Shown here piece after piece: positions 29,024-37,110 of a stretch of DNA of 64,000 nucleotides. The notes below the pieces were generated by a model that searched no databases, was not told where the DNA came from, and saw only the letters and a program-made list of their open reading frames with translations. Position 1 is the stretch's first letter. Every line of letters starts with the position of its first letter. The DNA is from Stutzerimonas nitrititolerans. GTDB taxonomy: Bacteria > Pseudomonadota > Gammaproteobacteria > Pseudomonadales > Pseudomonadaceae. The position numbers and the translations under genes are program-made. Where the stretch lies: the NCBI RefSeq assembly GCF_003696285.1, contig NZ_RFFL01000015.1:22039-86038 (forward strand), in the 5' to 3' direction.

Positions 29024-30145
29024 TTACTTGCGGCTGAAGAACGCCAGGCGCTCTTCGTCCAGGGTCAGGCCGAGGCCCGGCGTGCGCGGCACTTGCAGCT
29101 GGAAGTCGCGATAGACCGGCGCCTCGGTGACGATTTCTTCGGTGAGCAGCAGCGGGCCGAACAGCTCGGTGCCCCAGGTAAGTGCGTTCAAGGTGACGAA
29201 GGCATGGGCCGAGGCCAGGGTGCCGACGGCGCCTTCGAGCATGGTCCCGCCGTACAGCGCGATGCCGGCCGCTTCGGCGATCTGCGCGGTGCGCAGTACG
29301 GCGCGCGGCCCGCCGTTCTTGGCGATCTTCAGAGCGAAGACGCTGGCGGCCCCGTCGGCGGCGAGGCTGAAGGCGTCCTCGACGCTTTCGATGGACTCGT
29401 CGACCATGATCGGCGCCGGGCTGCGCTGGTTCAGGCGCACCTGGCCAGCGCGGTTGATGCGCGAGATCGGTTGCTCGATCAGGTCGATGCCGTTGTCGCC
29501 CAGCATCCGGCAGGCGCGGATCGCCTGGGACTCGTCCCAATACTGATTGACGTCCACACGCACGCTGGCGCGCTCGCCCAGGGCCTTCTTGATGGCGATG
29601 ACGTGCTTGAGATCGGCGCTGACCTCGTTGGCACCGATTTTCAGTTTGAACAGGCGATGGCGACGGATGTCGAGCATCTGCTCGGCTTCGGCGATATCGC
29701 GGTCGGTATCGCCGCTGGCCAGGGTCCAGGCGACTTCCAGGCTGTCGCGCACCCGCCCGCCGAGCAGCTCGCTGACCGGCAGCCCCAGGCGCTTGCCCTG
29801 AGCATCGAGCAGCGCACTCTCCAGACCGGACTTGGCGAAGGTGTTGCCCTTGGCCGCCTTGTCCAGCCGCAGCATGGCGGCATTGATGTTGGCCGCATCC
29901 TGGCCGATCAGCAGCGGGCCGAGGTGGCTGTCGATGTTGGTCTTGATGCTCTCCGGGCTTTCGTTGCCGTAGGCCAAGCCACCGATGGTGGTGGATTCGC
30001 CGATGCCTTCGATGCCATCGCTGCAGCGCATGCGGATGATCACCAGCGTCTGCTGCTGCATCGTGTGCATGGCCAGCTTGTGCGGACGGATGGTCGGCAG
30101 GTCGACGATCACCGTCTGGATGCTTTCGATCAGGGTGTGGCTCAT
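29024..30145 (-). CDS. catB: Muconate cycloisomerase CatB
   Basis: A 373-residue enolase-superfamily enzyme that cyclises cis,cis-muconate to muconolactone with Mn2+ or Mg2+. The catalytic KxK is in FKLKIGAN (about residue 168). Metal ligands follow in VDVNQYWDE, LIEQPI and VDESIES. The ATG at 30145 with GGAAG upstream gives the usual N-terminus. It is 31 bp after the benK stop, with no promoter-sized gap, so the cat genes appear to be read through from the ben genes rather than from a CatR-controlled divergent promoter. Confidence 0.97.
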   Translation of the reverse strand: MSHTLIESIQTVIVDLPTIRPHKLAMHTMQQQTLVIIRMRCSDGIEGIGESTTIGGLAYGNESPESIKTNIDSHLGPLLIGQDAANINAAMLRLDKAAKGNTFAKSGLESALLDAQGKRLGLPVSELLGGRVRDSLEVAWTLASGDTDRDIAEAEQMLDIRRHRLFKLKIGANEVSADLKHVIAIKKALGERASVRVDVNQYWDESQAIRACRMLGDNGIDLIEQPISRINRAGQVRLNQRSPAPIMVDESIESVEDAFSLAADGAASVFALKIAKNGGPRAVLRTAQIAEAAGIALYGGTMLEGAVGTLASAHAFVTLNALTWGTELFGPLLLTEEIVTEAPVYRDFQLQVPRTPGLGLTLDEERLAFFSRK

Positions 30146-30176
30146 ATCAGCTTCCGATTTCCCAGTTTTCAGTGAA

Positions 30177-31520
30177 TCAGGCCTTCGCCGTCGCCAGCGC
30201 AGCCGGCGCGGCATCGCTGCTGCGCTGCCCGGAAACGGCGAAGACGGTCATGGCCAGCGCGGCGATCACGCCAGGGATGGCGAAGGCGATGAAATTCAGT
30301 TGCAGCGGCAGGTTGATGCCCAGCAGCGCACCGCCCAGCAGCGGGCCGACGATGGCGCCGTTGCGGCCGATGCCGGACGCCCAGCCCAGGCCGGTGGAGC
30401 GAATCGACAGGCCGTAGAATTGCGCGGCGCTGGCGTAGAGCAGGATCTGCGTACCGATCACGGTGGCGCCGGCGATAGTGATCAGCGTGTAGAGCACCGG
30501 CATCGGCGTCTTGAAGCCCAGCAGGCTGATGGACGCCACCGACACCGCGAAGAAGGCCACCACGACCTTGGCCAGGTTGAAGCGATCGCCCAGCCAGCCG
30601 CCGAGAATCGCGCCGAACATGCCGCCCAGATTCAGCGCCACCAGGAACGACAGGCTGGAACCCAGGCTGTAGCCGGCGTTGGCCATCAGCTTCGGCAACC
30701 AGGAACCCAGCGCGTAGACCATCAGCAGGCAGCAAAAGAAGGCGATCCAGATCGACCGGGTGCGCACGCCGCGGCCATCGCGGAACAGTTCCAGCACCGA
30801 AGCGCTCTTGCCCTTCACCTCGGTCATCACCAGCTCGTCGCCGGCACTGAGTGCAAGGCTGGGGTCGATGCGATTGAGCAGCTTGAGCGCCTGTTCGGTA
30901 CGGCCCTGGCGCACCAGGAAACCCACCGATTCCGGCAATTTCCAGAGAATCACCGGCAACAACAGCAACGGCACGGCGGCGGCGAAGAACATCGCTTCCC
31001 AGCCGAAGCGCGGCAGCATGTAGATGCCCAGCCCGGCAGAGAACATGCCGCCCAGCGAATAACCGCTGAACATGATCGCCACCAGTGTGCTGCGCAGCTT
31101 CTTCGGCGCGTATTCGTTCATCAGCGCCACCACGTTGGGCATCAGCCCGCCGCAACCGAGCCCGGCCAGGAAGCGGAAGATGCCGAACTCGGTCGGTGTG
31201 CTGGCGAAGCCGTTGAGCACCGTGGCGCCGCTGAACAGCACGAAGCAGATGGCGATGCCCTTCTTGCGCCCGATGCGATCGGCCAGGGTGCCGAAGATCA
31301 GCGCGCCGAACATCATGCCGAACAGCGCGTAGCTGCCCAGCGCACCGGCCTGCAGCGGGGTCAGCCCCCACTCCTGCATGATCACCGGCAAGACCACGCC
31401 GTAGATGAACAGGTCGTAGCCGTCGAAGATCAGCAGCAGCGCGCAGAGGCACATGACCAGCCAGTGGAACCCGCTGAAACGGGCGTTATCGATGATTGGG
31501 TGAACGTCTACTTTTCGCAT
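30177..31520 (-). CDS. benK: Aromatic acid:H+ symporter BenK (MFS)
   Basis: A 447-residue inner-membrane protein of the AAHS branch of the major facilitator superfamily, with about 12 helices. Family motifs include DGYDLFIYGVVLPVI in helix 1 (acidic residue needed for aromatic substrates) and LADRIGRKKG in the loop after helix 2. The central loop (about 200-250) is long and hydrophilic. Its place between benD and catB indicates benzoate uptake. BenK and BenE together give two inner-membrane routes. Confidence 0.94.
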   Translation of the reverse strand: MRKVDVHPIIDNARFSGFHWLVMCLCALLLIFDGYDLFIYGVVLPVIMQEWGLTPLQAGALGSYALFGMMFGALIFGTLADRIGRKKGIAICFVLFSGATVLNGFASTPTEFGIFRFLAGLGCGGLMPNVVALMNEYAPKKLRSTLVAIMFSGYSLGGMFSAGLGIYMLPRFGWEAMFFAAAVPLLLLPVILWKLPESVGFLVRQGRTEQALKLLNRIDPSLALSAGDELVMTEVKGKSASVLELFRDGRGVRTRSIWIAFFCCLLMVYALGSWLPKLMANAGYSLGSSLSFLVALNLGGMFGAILGGWLGDRFNLAKVVVAFFAVSVASISLLGFKTPMPVLYTLITIAGATVIGTQILLYASAAQFYGLSIRSTGLGWASGIGRNGAIVGPLLGGALLGINLPLQLNFIAFAIPGVIAALAMTVFAVSGQRSSDAAPAALATAKA

Positions 31521-31598
31521 GGCATCGGTCTCTCTTTTGTTTTTGTTGTAGAAACTGCGTCGTATCTCTCGGGGCCGAAGCCGCTACGCGGCTCGCGG

Positions 31599-32375
31599 TC
31601 AGCCCAGATCTCCGCCACCCACCGGCAGGGTGACGCCGGTGATGTAGCTGGCCTCGTCGGAGGCCAGGAACAGAATCGCGCCGGCCTGCTCGTCGACGCT
31701 GCCGTAGCGCTTCATCAGCGTGGAATCGACGGTCTGGTCGACGATCTGCTGGTACCAGACTCGTTCCTGCTCGCTCTGCTCGGCCGTGTTGCGCGGAATG
31801 CGCCGCGGCGGCGCCTCGGTGCCGCCCGGCGCGGTGGCGTTGACGCGAATGCCGCGCTGGGCGTTCTCGAACGCGAGGCAGGCGGTCAGCGCGTTCACGC
31901 CGCCCTTGGCCGCGCCGTAAGGCACACGGTTGAGGCTGCGGGTGGCGATGGAAGAGACGTTGACGATGGCGCCACTGCCCTGCTCCAGCATGTGCGGCAG
32001 CGCGGCATGGCAGCACCACAGCGTGGGAAACAGCGAGCGGCGCACTTCGGCCTCGATCTCGTGCTCCTGGTAATGCTCGAACGGCTTGGCCCAGATGGTG
32101 CCGCCGACGTTGTTGATCAGGATGTCGAGCCGTCCGAAGCGCTCCTTCGCTGCATCCATCACCCGATGGCAGTCGGCGAACTGTTCGAGGTCGGCGGTCA
32201 GGGTCAGCACCTCGGCGCCCTGCCCCAACTGATCGACGAGTTCGTGCACCAGCTCGGAGCGATCCACCGCCAGCAACCGTCCGCCTTCGGCGACGAAGCG
32301 CTCGGCCACGCGACGACCGATGCCCTGGGCCGCGCCGGTGATGACCGCGACTTTGTTCTGGAAACGTTTGTTCAT
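31599..32375 (-). CDS. benD: Benzoate diol dehydrogenase BenD
   Basis: A 258-residue short-chain dehydrogenase that oxidises 1,6-dihydroxycyclohexa-2,4-diene-1-carboxylate to catechol with loss of CO2 and formation of NADH. The cofactor motif is TGAAQGIG (13-20). NNVG (about 89-92), the catalytic serine in VNVSS and YGAAK (YxxxK, about 153-157) are present. It follows benC after 147 bp that hold a REP pair. Confidence 0.96.
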   Translation of the reverse strand: MNKRFQNKVAVITGAAQGIGRRVAERFVAEGGRLLAVDRSELVHELVDQLGQGAEVLTLTADLEQFADCHRVMDAAKERFGRLDILINNVGGTIWAKPFEHYQEHEIEAEVRRSLFPTLWCCHAALPHMLEQGSGAIVNVSSIATRSLNRVPYGAAKGGVNALTACLAFENAQRGIRVNATAPGGTEAPPRRIPRNTAEQSEQERVWYQQIVDQTVDSTLMKRYGSVDEQAGAILFLASDEASYITGVTLPVGGGDLG

Positions 32376-32417
32376 CTACCTACCCTCGATGTAGTCGAAG
32401 CCACGCACAAACCCTTA

Positions 32418-32499
32418 TAGGAGCGAGCTTGCTCGCGAAGCTTTTGGAGACGTGATCCAGGCGAACCTGCTGACCTTTTCGCGAGCAAGCTCGCTCCTA
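32418..32499. repeat. Inverted pair of REP sequences between benC and benD
   Basis: TAGGAGCGAGCTTGCTCGCG opens the left 22-bp arm (32418-32439), and the right arm (32478-32499) is its perfect complement. Each arm itself holds the small palindrome CGAGCTTGCTCG-like core of Pseudomonas REPs. The 38-bp spacer has no gene. REP pairs often mark sites of mRNA processing or gyrase binding; here the pair interrupts a catabolic operon. Confidence 0.9.
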
Positions 32500-32522
32500 C
32501 AAAGGAACCTTGAGCGCTGCCT

Positions 32523-33533
32523 TCAGGCGCTGGCCGCGAATTTCTCGTAGTAGAAATTCGCCGGCTGCAAGCCCTGCTCACGGATGAACTGGCTGACCGC
32601 CTCGACCATTGGCGGCGGGCCGCAGAGGTAGATGTCCACCTCGCCGTCATTCAGGTGCTTCGGCTCGATGTGCTGGGTGACGTAGCCTTTCTGCGGGTAA
32701 GCGCTGTCGGGGCTGGCCACGCAGGCGCTGTAGGTGAAGTTGGGGATGCGCGCGGCGAAGACTTCGAGCTTGTCCATTTCCACCAGGTCGTGATCGAGGG
32801 TCACGCCGTAGATCAGATGCAGCGGATGCTCGCTGCCCTGCTCGGCGATCTTCTCCAGCATGGCGGTGAATGGCGCGAGGCCGGTGCCGCCCGCCAGCAG
32901 CAGCAGCGGACGCTTGATATCGCGCAGGTAGAAGCTGCCCAGCGGACCGGCCAGGGTCAGACTGTCGCCCGCCTTGGCCAGGCCGGTAAGGAAGCTGCTC
33001 ATCAGCCCGCCTGGCACGTTGCGGATCAGGAAGCTGACTTCGCCATCCCTGGGGAGCGAGCTGAAGGAATAGGCCCGGCTCTGATCGCTGCCCGGCACCT
33101 TGAGGTTGACGTACTGCCCCGGCAGGAACGCCAGCTGGTTCAGGGCCTCGCCCTTGACCGACAGCGCGATGGTGCTTTCGGACAGCTGGCGGACACCGCT
33201 GATGGCGGCTTCGAAACAGACCTGCTCGGTCTTGCACACCTGCGAGGAGGCCGGTACGCGGATCACGCAATCGCTCTCGGCGCGCATCTGGCAGGTCAGC
33301 ACGTAACCCTGCTCGGCTTCTTCTTCGCTCAGCGCATCCTCGATGTATTCCTCGCCGAGGTCGTAGCGGCCGGCTTCGGCGAAGCACTTGCAGGCACCGC
33401 AGGCGCCGTCACGGCAATCCAGCGGGATGTTGATGCCCTGGCGGTAGGCGGCATCGGCCACGGTTTCGCCGAGGTTGGTTTCGATGAAGCGGGTTACGCC
33501 GTCTTCGAAATTCAGTGCGATGTTGTAGGTCAT
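32523..33533 (-). CDS. benC: Benzoate 1,2-dioxygenase reductase BenC
   Basis: A 336-residue electron-transfer flavoprotein that passes electrons from NADH to BenAB. The N-terminal plant-type [2Fe-2S] ferredoxin has C40, C45, C48 and C81. The FAD domain (about 105-205) contains RAYSFSS, and the NAD domain (about 210-336) has LAGGTGLAPF and a final CGPPPMVEA motif. It starts 10 bp after benB. Confidence 0.97.
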   Translation of the reverse strand: MTYNIALNFEDGVTRFIETNLGETVADAAYRQGINIPLDCRDGACGACKCFAEAGRYDLGEEYIEDALSEEEAEQGYVLTCQMRAESDCVIRVPASSQVCKTEQVCFEAAISGVRQLSESTIALSVKGEALNQLAFLPGQYVNLKVPGSDQSRAYSFSSLPRDGEVSFLIRNVPGGLMSSFLTGLAKAGDSLTLAGPLGSFYLRDIKRPLLLLAGGTGLAPFTAMLEKIAEQGSEHPLHLIYGVTLDHDLVEMDKLEVFAARIPNFTYSACVASPDSAYPQKGYVTQHIEPKHLNDGEVDIYLCGPPPMVEAVSQFIREQGLQPANFYYEKFAASA

Positions 33534-33543
33534 GGCTGCGCCC

Positions 33544-34032
33544 TCACAGGTGGTACACGTCGATCATCTGGCGGATGTAGTCGTTCTTCAGCACGACCTT
33601 CTTGGCCTTGATCAGCGGGTTCTCGCCGCGCACATCCAAGGTGTAGAAGTTGGTGCCGTAGAAGTGATCGACCGTCTTGTAACGGAAACTCATGGTGTGC
33701 CAGTTGTAGCGCAGCTTGCAGAAGCCATCGGCCTGCTCGAGCAGCTCGAGATTGCTGATGTTATGGGTGGTGCGGGTGTCCGGAATAGTGGCGCTGGAGC
33801 GCTCGGTCTTGATGCGGAACACGCGGTCTTCCAGGCCACTGCGGTTGCCGTACCAGATCAGCGAGATTTCGCTCTGGGGGTCTTCGGTCAGCTGGTCGCG
33901 ATCATCCCAGGCCGGCATCCAGAAGCTGGCATCCGGCGCATAGAGTTCGAGCCAGGCGTCCCACTCCTTGTCGTCGAGATAGCGTGCTTCGCGGTAGAGA
34001 AAATCACGCGCGGCTTCATAGGAAATGGTCAT
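33544..34032 (-). CDS. benB: Benzoate 1,2-dioxygenase small subunit BenB
   Basis: A 162-residue beta subunit of the Rieske oxygenase hexamer, with the cystatin/NTF2-like fold of the family (AARDFLYREARYLDDKEWDAWL near the start; VRVSG-like strand pattern later). It has a structural role beside BenA. It starts immediately after the benA stop (no gap), consistent with coupled translation and equal stoichiometry. Confidence 0.96.
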   Translation of the reverse strand: MTISYEAARDFLYREARYLDDKEWDAWLELYAPDASFWMPAWDDRDQLTEDPQSEISLIWYGNRSGLEDRVFRIKTERSSATIPDTRTTHNISNLELLEQADGFCKLRYNWHTMSFRYKTVDHFYGTNFYTLDVRGENPLIKAKKVVLKNDYIRQMIDVYHL

Positions 34033-35394
34033 CTATGCGCCCTCCACATGAATCAGCTGATCCTGTTCCGCCTTCACGGCCTTGATCATCTGCTGCTGCC
34101 AGTACTGGTGCTGCATGACAAACAGCCCTTCGTCCTCGGAACGGACACCGCTGAGCAAGGGATGCAGATCGATTTCCCTGGCACCTTCGTCGGGGCCGTC
34201 GATCCAGTGCTTGGCGCCACGGGACATGTCGTTCCATTCCATGGCGCGGCCCTGGAAGCCGGCCTGGCAGGCGCGGAACTCCTCCAGGTCGTCCGGCGTG
34301 GCCATACCGCTGACATTGAAGAAGTCCTCGTACTGGCGGATACGGGCGGCGCGTGCCGCCGCGCTCTCGCCCTTGGGTGCGATGCAGTAGATGGTGACTT
34401 CGGTCTCGTCCACCGAGATCGGCCGGGCGATGCGCAGCTGCGAGCCGAACTGGTCCATCAGGTACAGGTTCGGGTAGAGGCAGAGGTTGCGCGAGTTGCC
34501 GATCATCCAGTCGGCGCGGGCCTCGCCGACTTCGGCGACCAGCTCGTCTCGGCGGCTGTACAGCGGCCGGTCCTCGGGGTTGTCCCAGCGCGTCCAGAGC
34601 AGCAGGTGGCCGTTCTCGAAGGAATAGAAACCACCGCCCTTCTTGCCCCAGCCGCCGGCGCTCATAGTGCGGATTTCCTCGCCGGCCTCGCGCAACTTGC
34701 GCTGGTTCTGGGTGGCGGCGTAGTTCCAGTGCACGGCGGTGACGTGGTAGCCGTCCGCACCGTTCTCTGCAGTCAGCTTCCAGTTGCCGCCGAAGACATA
34801 GCTGGAAGAGCCGCGCAGCACTTCGATGCCATCTGGCGACTGGTCGACCACCATGTCGATGATCTTGCGCGACTCGCCGAGGAACTCTTCCAATGACGCA
34901 ACGTCCTCGCGCAGGCTGCCGAACAGAAAGCCGCGATAGGATTCGAAGCGGGCGATCTTCTTCAGGTCATGGGAGCCGTCGCAGTTGAAGCTGTCCGGGT
35001 AGCCGGCTTCCTTGGGGTCCTTGACCTTTAGCAGCTTGCCGGAGTTGTTGAAGGTCCAGCCATGGAACGGGCAGGTATAGGTGGCCTTGTTGCCGCTCTT
35101 GAAACGGCAGAGCATCGCGCCGCGATGGCTGCAGGCATTGATGAAGGCGTTGAGCTCACCGTCCTTGTTGCGGGCGATGAAGATCGGCTGCCGGCCCATC
35201 TGGGTGGTGTAGTAGTCGTTCTTCTCGGGAATCTGGCTTTCGTGGGCGAGGTAAATCCAGTTGCCCTCGAAGATGTGCTTCATCTCCAGTTCGAACAGGC
35301 GCTCGTCGGTGAACATCTCGCGCTTGCAGCGGAAGATGCCCTTCTCTTTGTCGTCTTCAACGAGCGAATCAAGGTAATCGAATCCCAGGGACAT
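34033..35394 (-). CDS. benA: Benzoate 1,2-dioxygenase large subunit BenA
   Basis: A 453-residue catalytic subunit that adds both atoms of O2 to benzoate, giving the cis-diol acid. Rieske ligands: C88-x-H90 and C108-x2-H111. The mononuclear iron region is DGYHVTAVH (D214, H217, H222). The ATG at 35394 is chosen because GGAGG lies 8 nt upstream; an upstream in-frame ATG at 35409 has no ribosome site. It is the first structural gene after the BenR operator. Confidence 0.97.
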   Translation of the reverse strand: MSLGFDYLDSLVEDDKEKGIFRCKREMFTDERLFELEMKHIFEGNWIYLAHESQIPEKNDYYTTQMGRQPIFIARNKDGELNAFINACSHRGAMLCRFKSGNKATYTCPFHGWTFNNSGKLLKVKDPKEAGYPDSFNCDGSHDLKKIARFESYRGFLFGSLREDVASLEEFLGESRKIIDMVVDQSPDGIEVLRGSSSYVFGGNWKLTAENGADGYHVTAVHWNYAATQNQRKLREAGEEIRTMSAGGWGKKGGGFYSFENGHLLLWTRWDNPEDRPLYSRRDELVAEVGEARADWMIGNSRNLCLYPNLYLMDQFGSQLRIARPISVDETEVTIYCIAPKGESAAARAARIRQYEDFFNVSGMATPDDLEEFRACQAGFQGRAMEWNDMSRGAKHWIDGPDEGAREIDLHPLLSGVRSEDEGLFVMQHQYWQQQMIKAVKAEQDQLIHVEGA

Positions 35395-35458
35395 GGCCGG
35401 GGCCTCCATTGTTATTGTTTCTACGTGATGAAGGCTAAGGCGCTGGGAGGGGCATCAA

Positions 35459-35495
35459 TATCCGTTTTCTGCAGGACCTCTATCCGTTTTCTGCA
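35459..35495 (-). promoter_or_regulatory. Tandem BenR/XylS-type operator of the ben operon
   Basis: Read on the minus strand, the 15-mer TGCAGAAAACGGATA occurs twice (35481-35495 and 35459-35473), 22 bp apart. Each fits the half-site TGCA-N6-GGATA known for XylS/BenR. The proximal copy is followed by TTGATG and, 15 bp later, TAGCCT, plausible -35 and -10 elements. The copies lie 65-101 bp upstream of the benA ATG. Confidence 0.92.
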
Positions 35496-35594
35496 GATGC
35501 AAGATGGCCAATTGCCGCAGGTACAGGCGCGACTCGCCTGCCTCCGGCGAGAAGCCGCAGGCTCGATTCATGAGGGAAGGGAAACAGGAAAGGA

Positions 35595-35622
35595 AGCTGC
35601 CGCCAAAGGGTCGACGGCAGCT
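35595..35622 (-). terminator. Probable terminator of benR
   Basis: On the minus strand an 8-bp perfect stem (AGCTGCCG/CGGCAGCT, arms 35595-35602 and 35615-35622) is followed by TTCCTTTCCTG. It lies 10 bp after the benR stop and would separate benR from the benA promoter. The T-tract is interrupted, so efficiency is uncertain. Confidence 0.55.
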
Positions 35623-35631
35623 CGAGGGGAC

Positions 35632-36585
35632 TCAGTGATGGCGGCGCAGGGTGTCCGATGGCAGCTCGCCGAAGGTGCTCTTGTAGCTTTCCGAAAAGCG
35701 GCCGAGGTGCATGAAGCCATAATCCATGGCGATCTCGGTGATGTTGCGGACCTTGGCGGAAGGGTCGCTCAGGCGGCCATGGATCTGCTCGAGTTTCCTC
35801 TGGCGGATGTAGGACTTCGGCGTGGTACCGACCTTGCGCTCGAACAGCACGTACAGCGAACGCGGGCTCATGTGCGCCAACTCGGCCAGTTGCTCGACGG
35901 AGATGTCCTTCTTCAGGTGCTCGTCGATGTAGTCGGTGATGCGCCCAAACGAAGGGCAACTCTCGCTCAGCGTTTCGCGGCGGATGTTGTTGGCCAGGGT
36001 GCACAGCAGCTTGCTGGCGATGATGCGGCTGTACTGGTCCTGCAACTGGGGAATGCAGTGCTCGGCCTGCGCTTCCTGGCAGATCAGCCCGAGCAGGCTG
36101 TCGATGCCATCGAGTTGCGTCAGCTCGTAACGATGGTCGAAGAAGCGGATGCCCTCCTTCGGCGCCGACCACTGGTTGTCGACGCAGGCCTGTTCGAGGA
36201 AGGAGGCCGGCAGCTTGATGATCAGCTTCTCGCAATCATCCGAATAGGTCAGGTCCACCGGATCGTCCGGGTTGATCAGCAACAGCTCACCCGGCACGAA
36301 ATAATGCTCTTCGCCGCGCCCACGCCACAGGCAATGGCCGCGCTGCAACAGTTGCAGGTGGTAGATGGTTTCCAGCGCAGGCGAGGTGACATGCACGCTG
36401 CCGCCATAACTGAGCCGGCAGAGGTCGAGCTTGCCGAACTTGCGGTGGCTGAGGCTGGCCTGGGGATGGCCAGTGCGTGGCAGCTGGATGCAGTGCGTAC
36501 CCACGTGCTGATTGACGTACTCCGACACGGCACGGGGGTCGGCACGCTCGAAAATCCTGCTTCCTGGATTCAGCAGACTATCCAT
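35632..36585 (-). CDS. benR: AraC/XylS-family regulator BenR
   Basis: A 317-residue activator. The N-terminal region (about 1-190) is an AraC_binding_2-type effector domain. The C-terminal region (about 210-315) has two helix-turn-helix units, the first around ISVEQLAELAHMSPRSLYVLF and the second around ITEIAMDYGFMHLGRFSESYK. It matches BenR/XylS, which turn on ben genes when benzoate binds. The ATG at 36585 is chosen over a GTG one codon upstream. It lies upstream of benA on the same strand, and its predicted operator is at 35459-35495. Confidence 0.93.
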   Translation of the reverse strand: MDSLLNPGSRIFERADPRAVSEYVNQHVGTHCIQLPRTGHPQASLSHRKFGKLDLCRLSYGGSVHVTSPALETIYHLQLLQRGHCLWRGRGEEHYFVPGELLLINPDDPVDLTYSDDCEKLIIKLPASFLEQACVDNQWSAPKEGIRFFDHRYELTQLDGIDSLLGLICQEAQAEHCIPQLQDQYSRIIASKLLCTLANNIRRETLSESCPSFGRITDYIDEHLKKDISVEQLAELAHMSPRSLYVLFERKVGTTPKSYIRQRKLEQIHGRLSDPSAKVRNITEIAMDYGFMHLGRFSESYKSTFGELPSDTLRRHH

Positions 36586-37110
36586 CACAAGGCACTCTGA
36601 TAATTGTTATAGAGAGCTGGCGTCATATGCATAACCGACGCCGCTACCTTCGATCGCACAGGCTATGGCTGCTGCCGAGCATAGGAGATACGGCCAGGTT
36701 CCTGAAGCGCTCCGTTCGGTTATCGCACGCTTTCGCCTTTACCAGCTGGTGTCCGGCCTGCGCCCTCGCCATGGCTCAAGACCTCATCATTCGAAACGCC
36801 AGCGGTCCAGCTGGCGGTTATTTCACGGCGCGGCGCCGCACCAGACGGGCGAAACGGCAGCCATGAAATCGGATAAGTGGTGTGCCTTTTTCAGGCCCGG
36901 CCCCTACCCGAAGTCACAACCCGGCATATGCTTTCGTAGCTGAAACTGTCAAACGAACATTGTGTCCAAAAGTATCCAACGCCCCCTGTCAGGGGACACG
37001 AGCATTCGAAACAAGGATTCATGGAGCCCCCGGCAGCCAGCCAGTCGCCGCGGGAGCCTGGCGTTCCACCACCGCCACGAAATGGAATGGTGTTACAGGG
37101 ATAAAGGACG
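36586..37110. other. Intergenic region between benR and the MBOAT gene
   Basis: About 525 bp between divergent genes without a convincing coding region; short open frames here have no ribosome site and low-complexity composition. It must hold promoters for benR (minus) and the acyltransferase operon (plus). A small CCCCT/AGGGG hairpin lies near 36985. No RNA gene or known operator was recognised. Confidence 0.4.

Noticed and set aside
29985..32420. A long plus-strand open frame opposite benK, benD and catB
   Set aside because: It lies entirely antisense to well-identified genes and has the Gln/His/Arg-rich composition of a shadow frame.
36931..36970. A weak AlgU-type promoter (GAAACT, 17 bp, TCCAAA) upstream of the MBOAT gene
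   Set aside because: Both boxes deviate from consensus and chance matches are likely in this AT-richer stretch.
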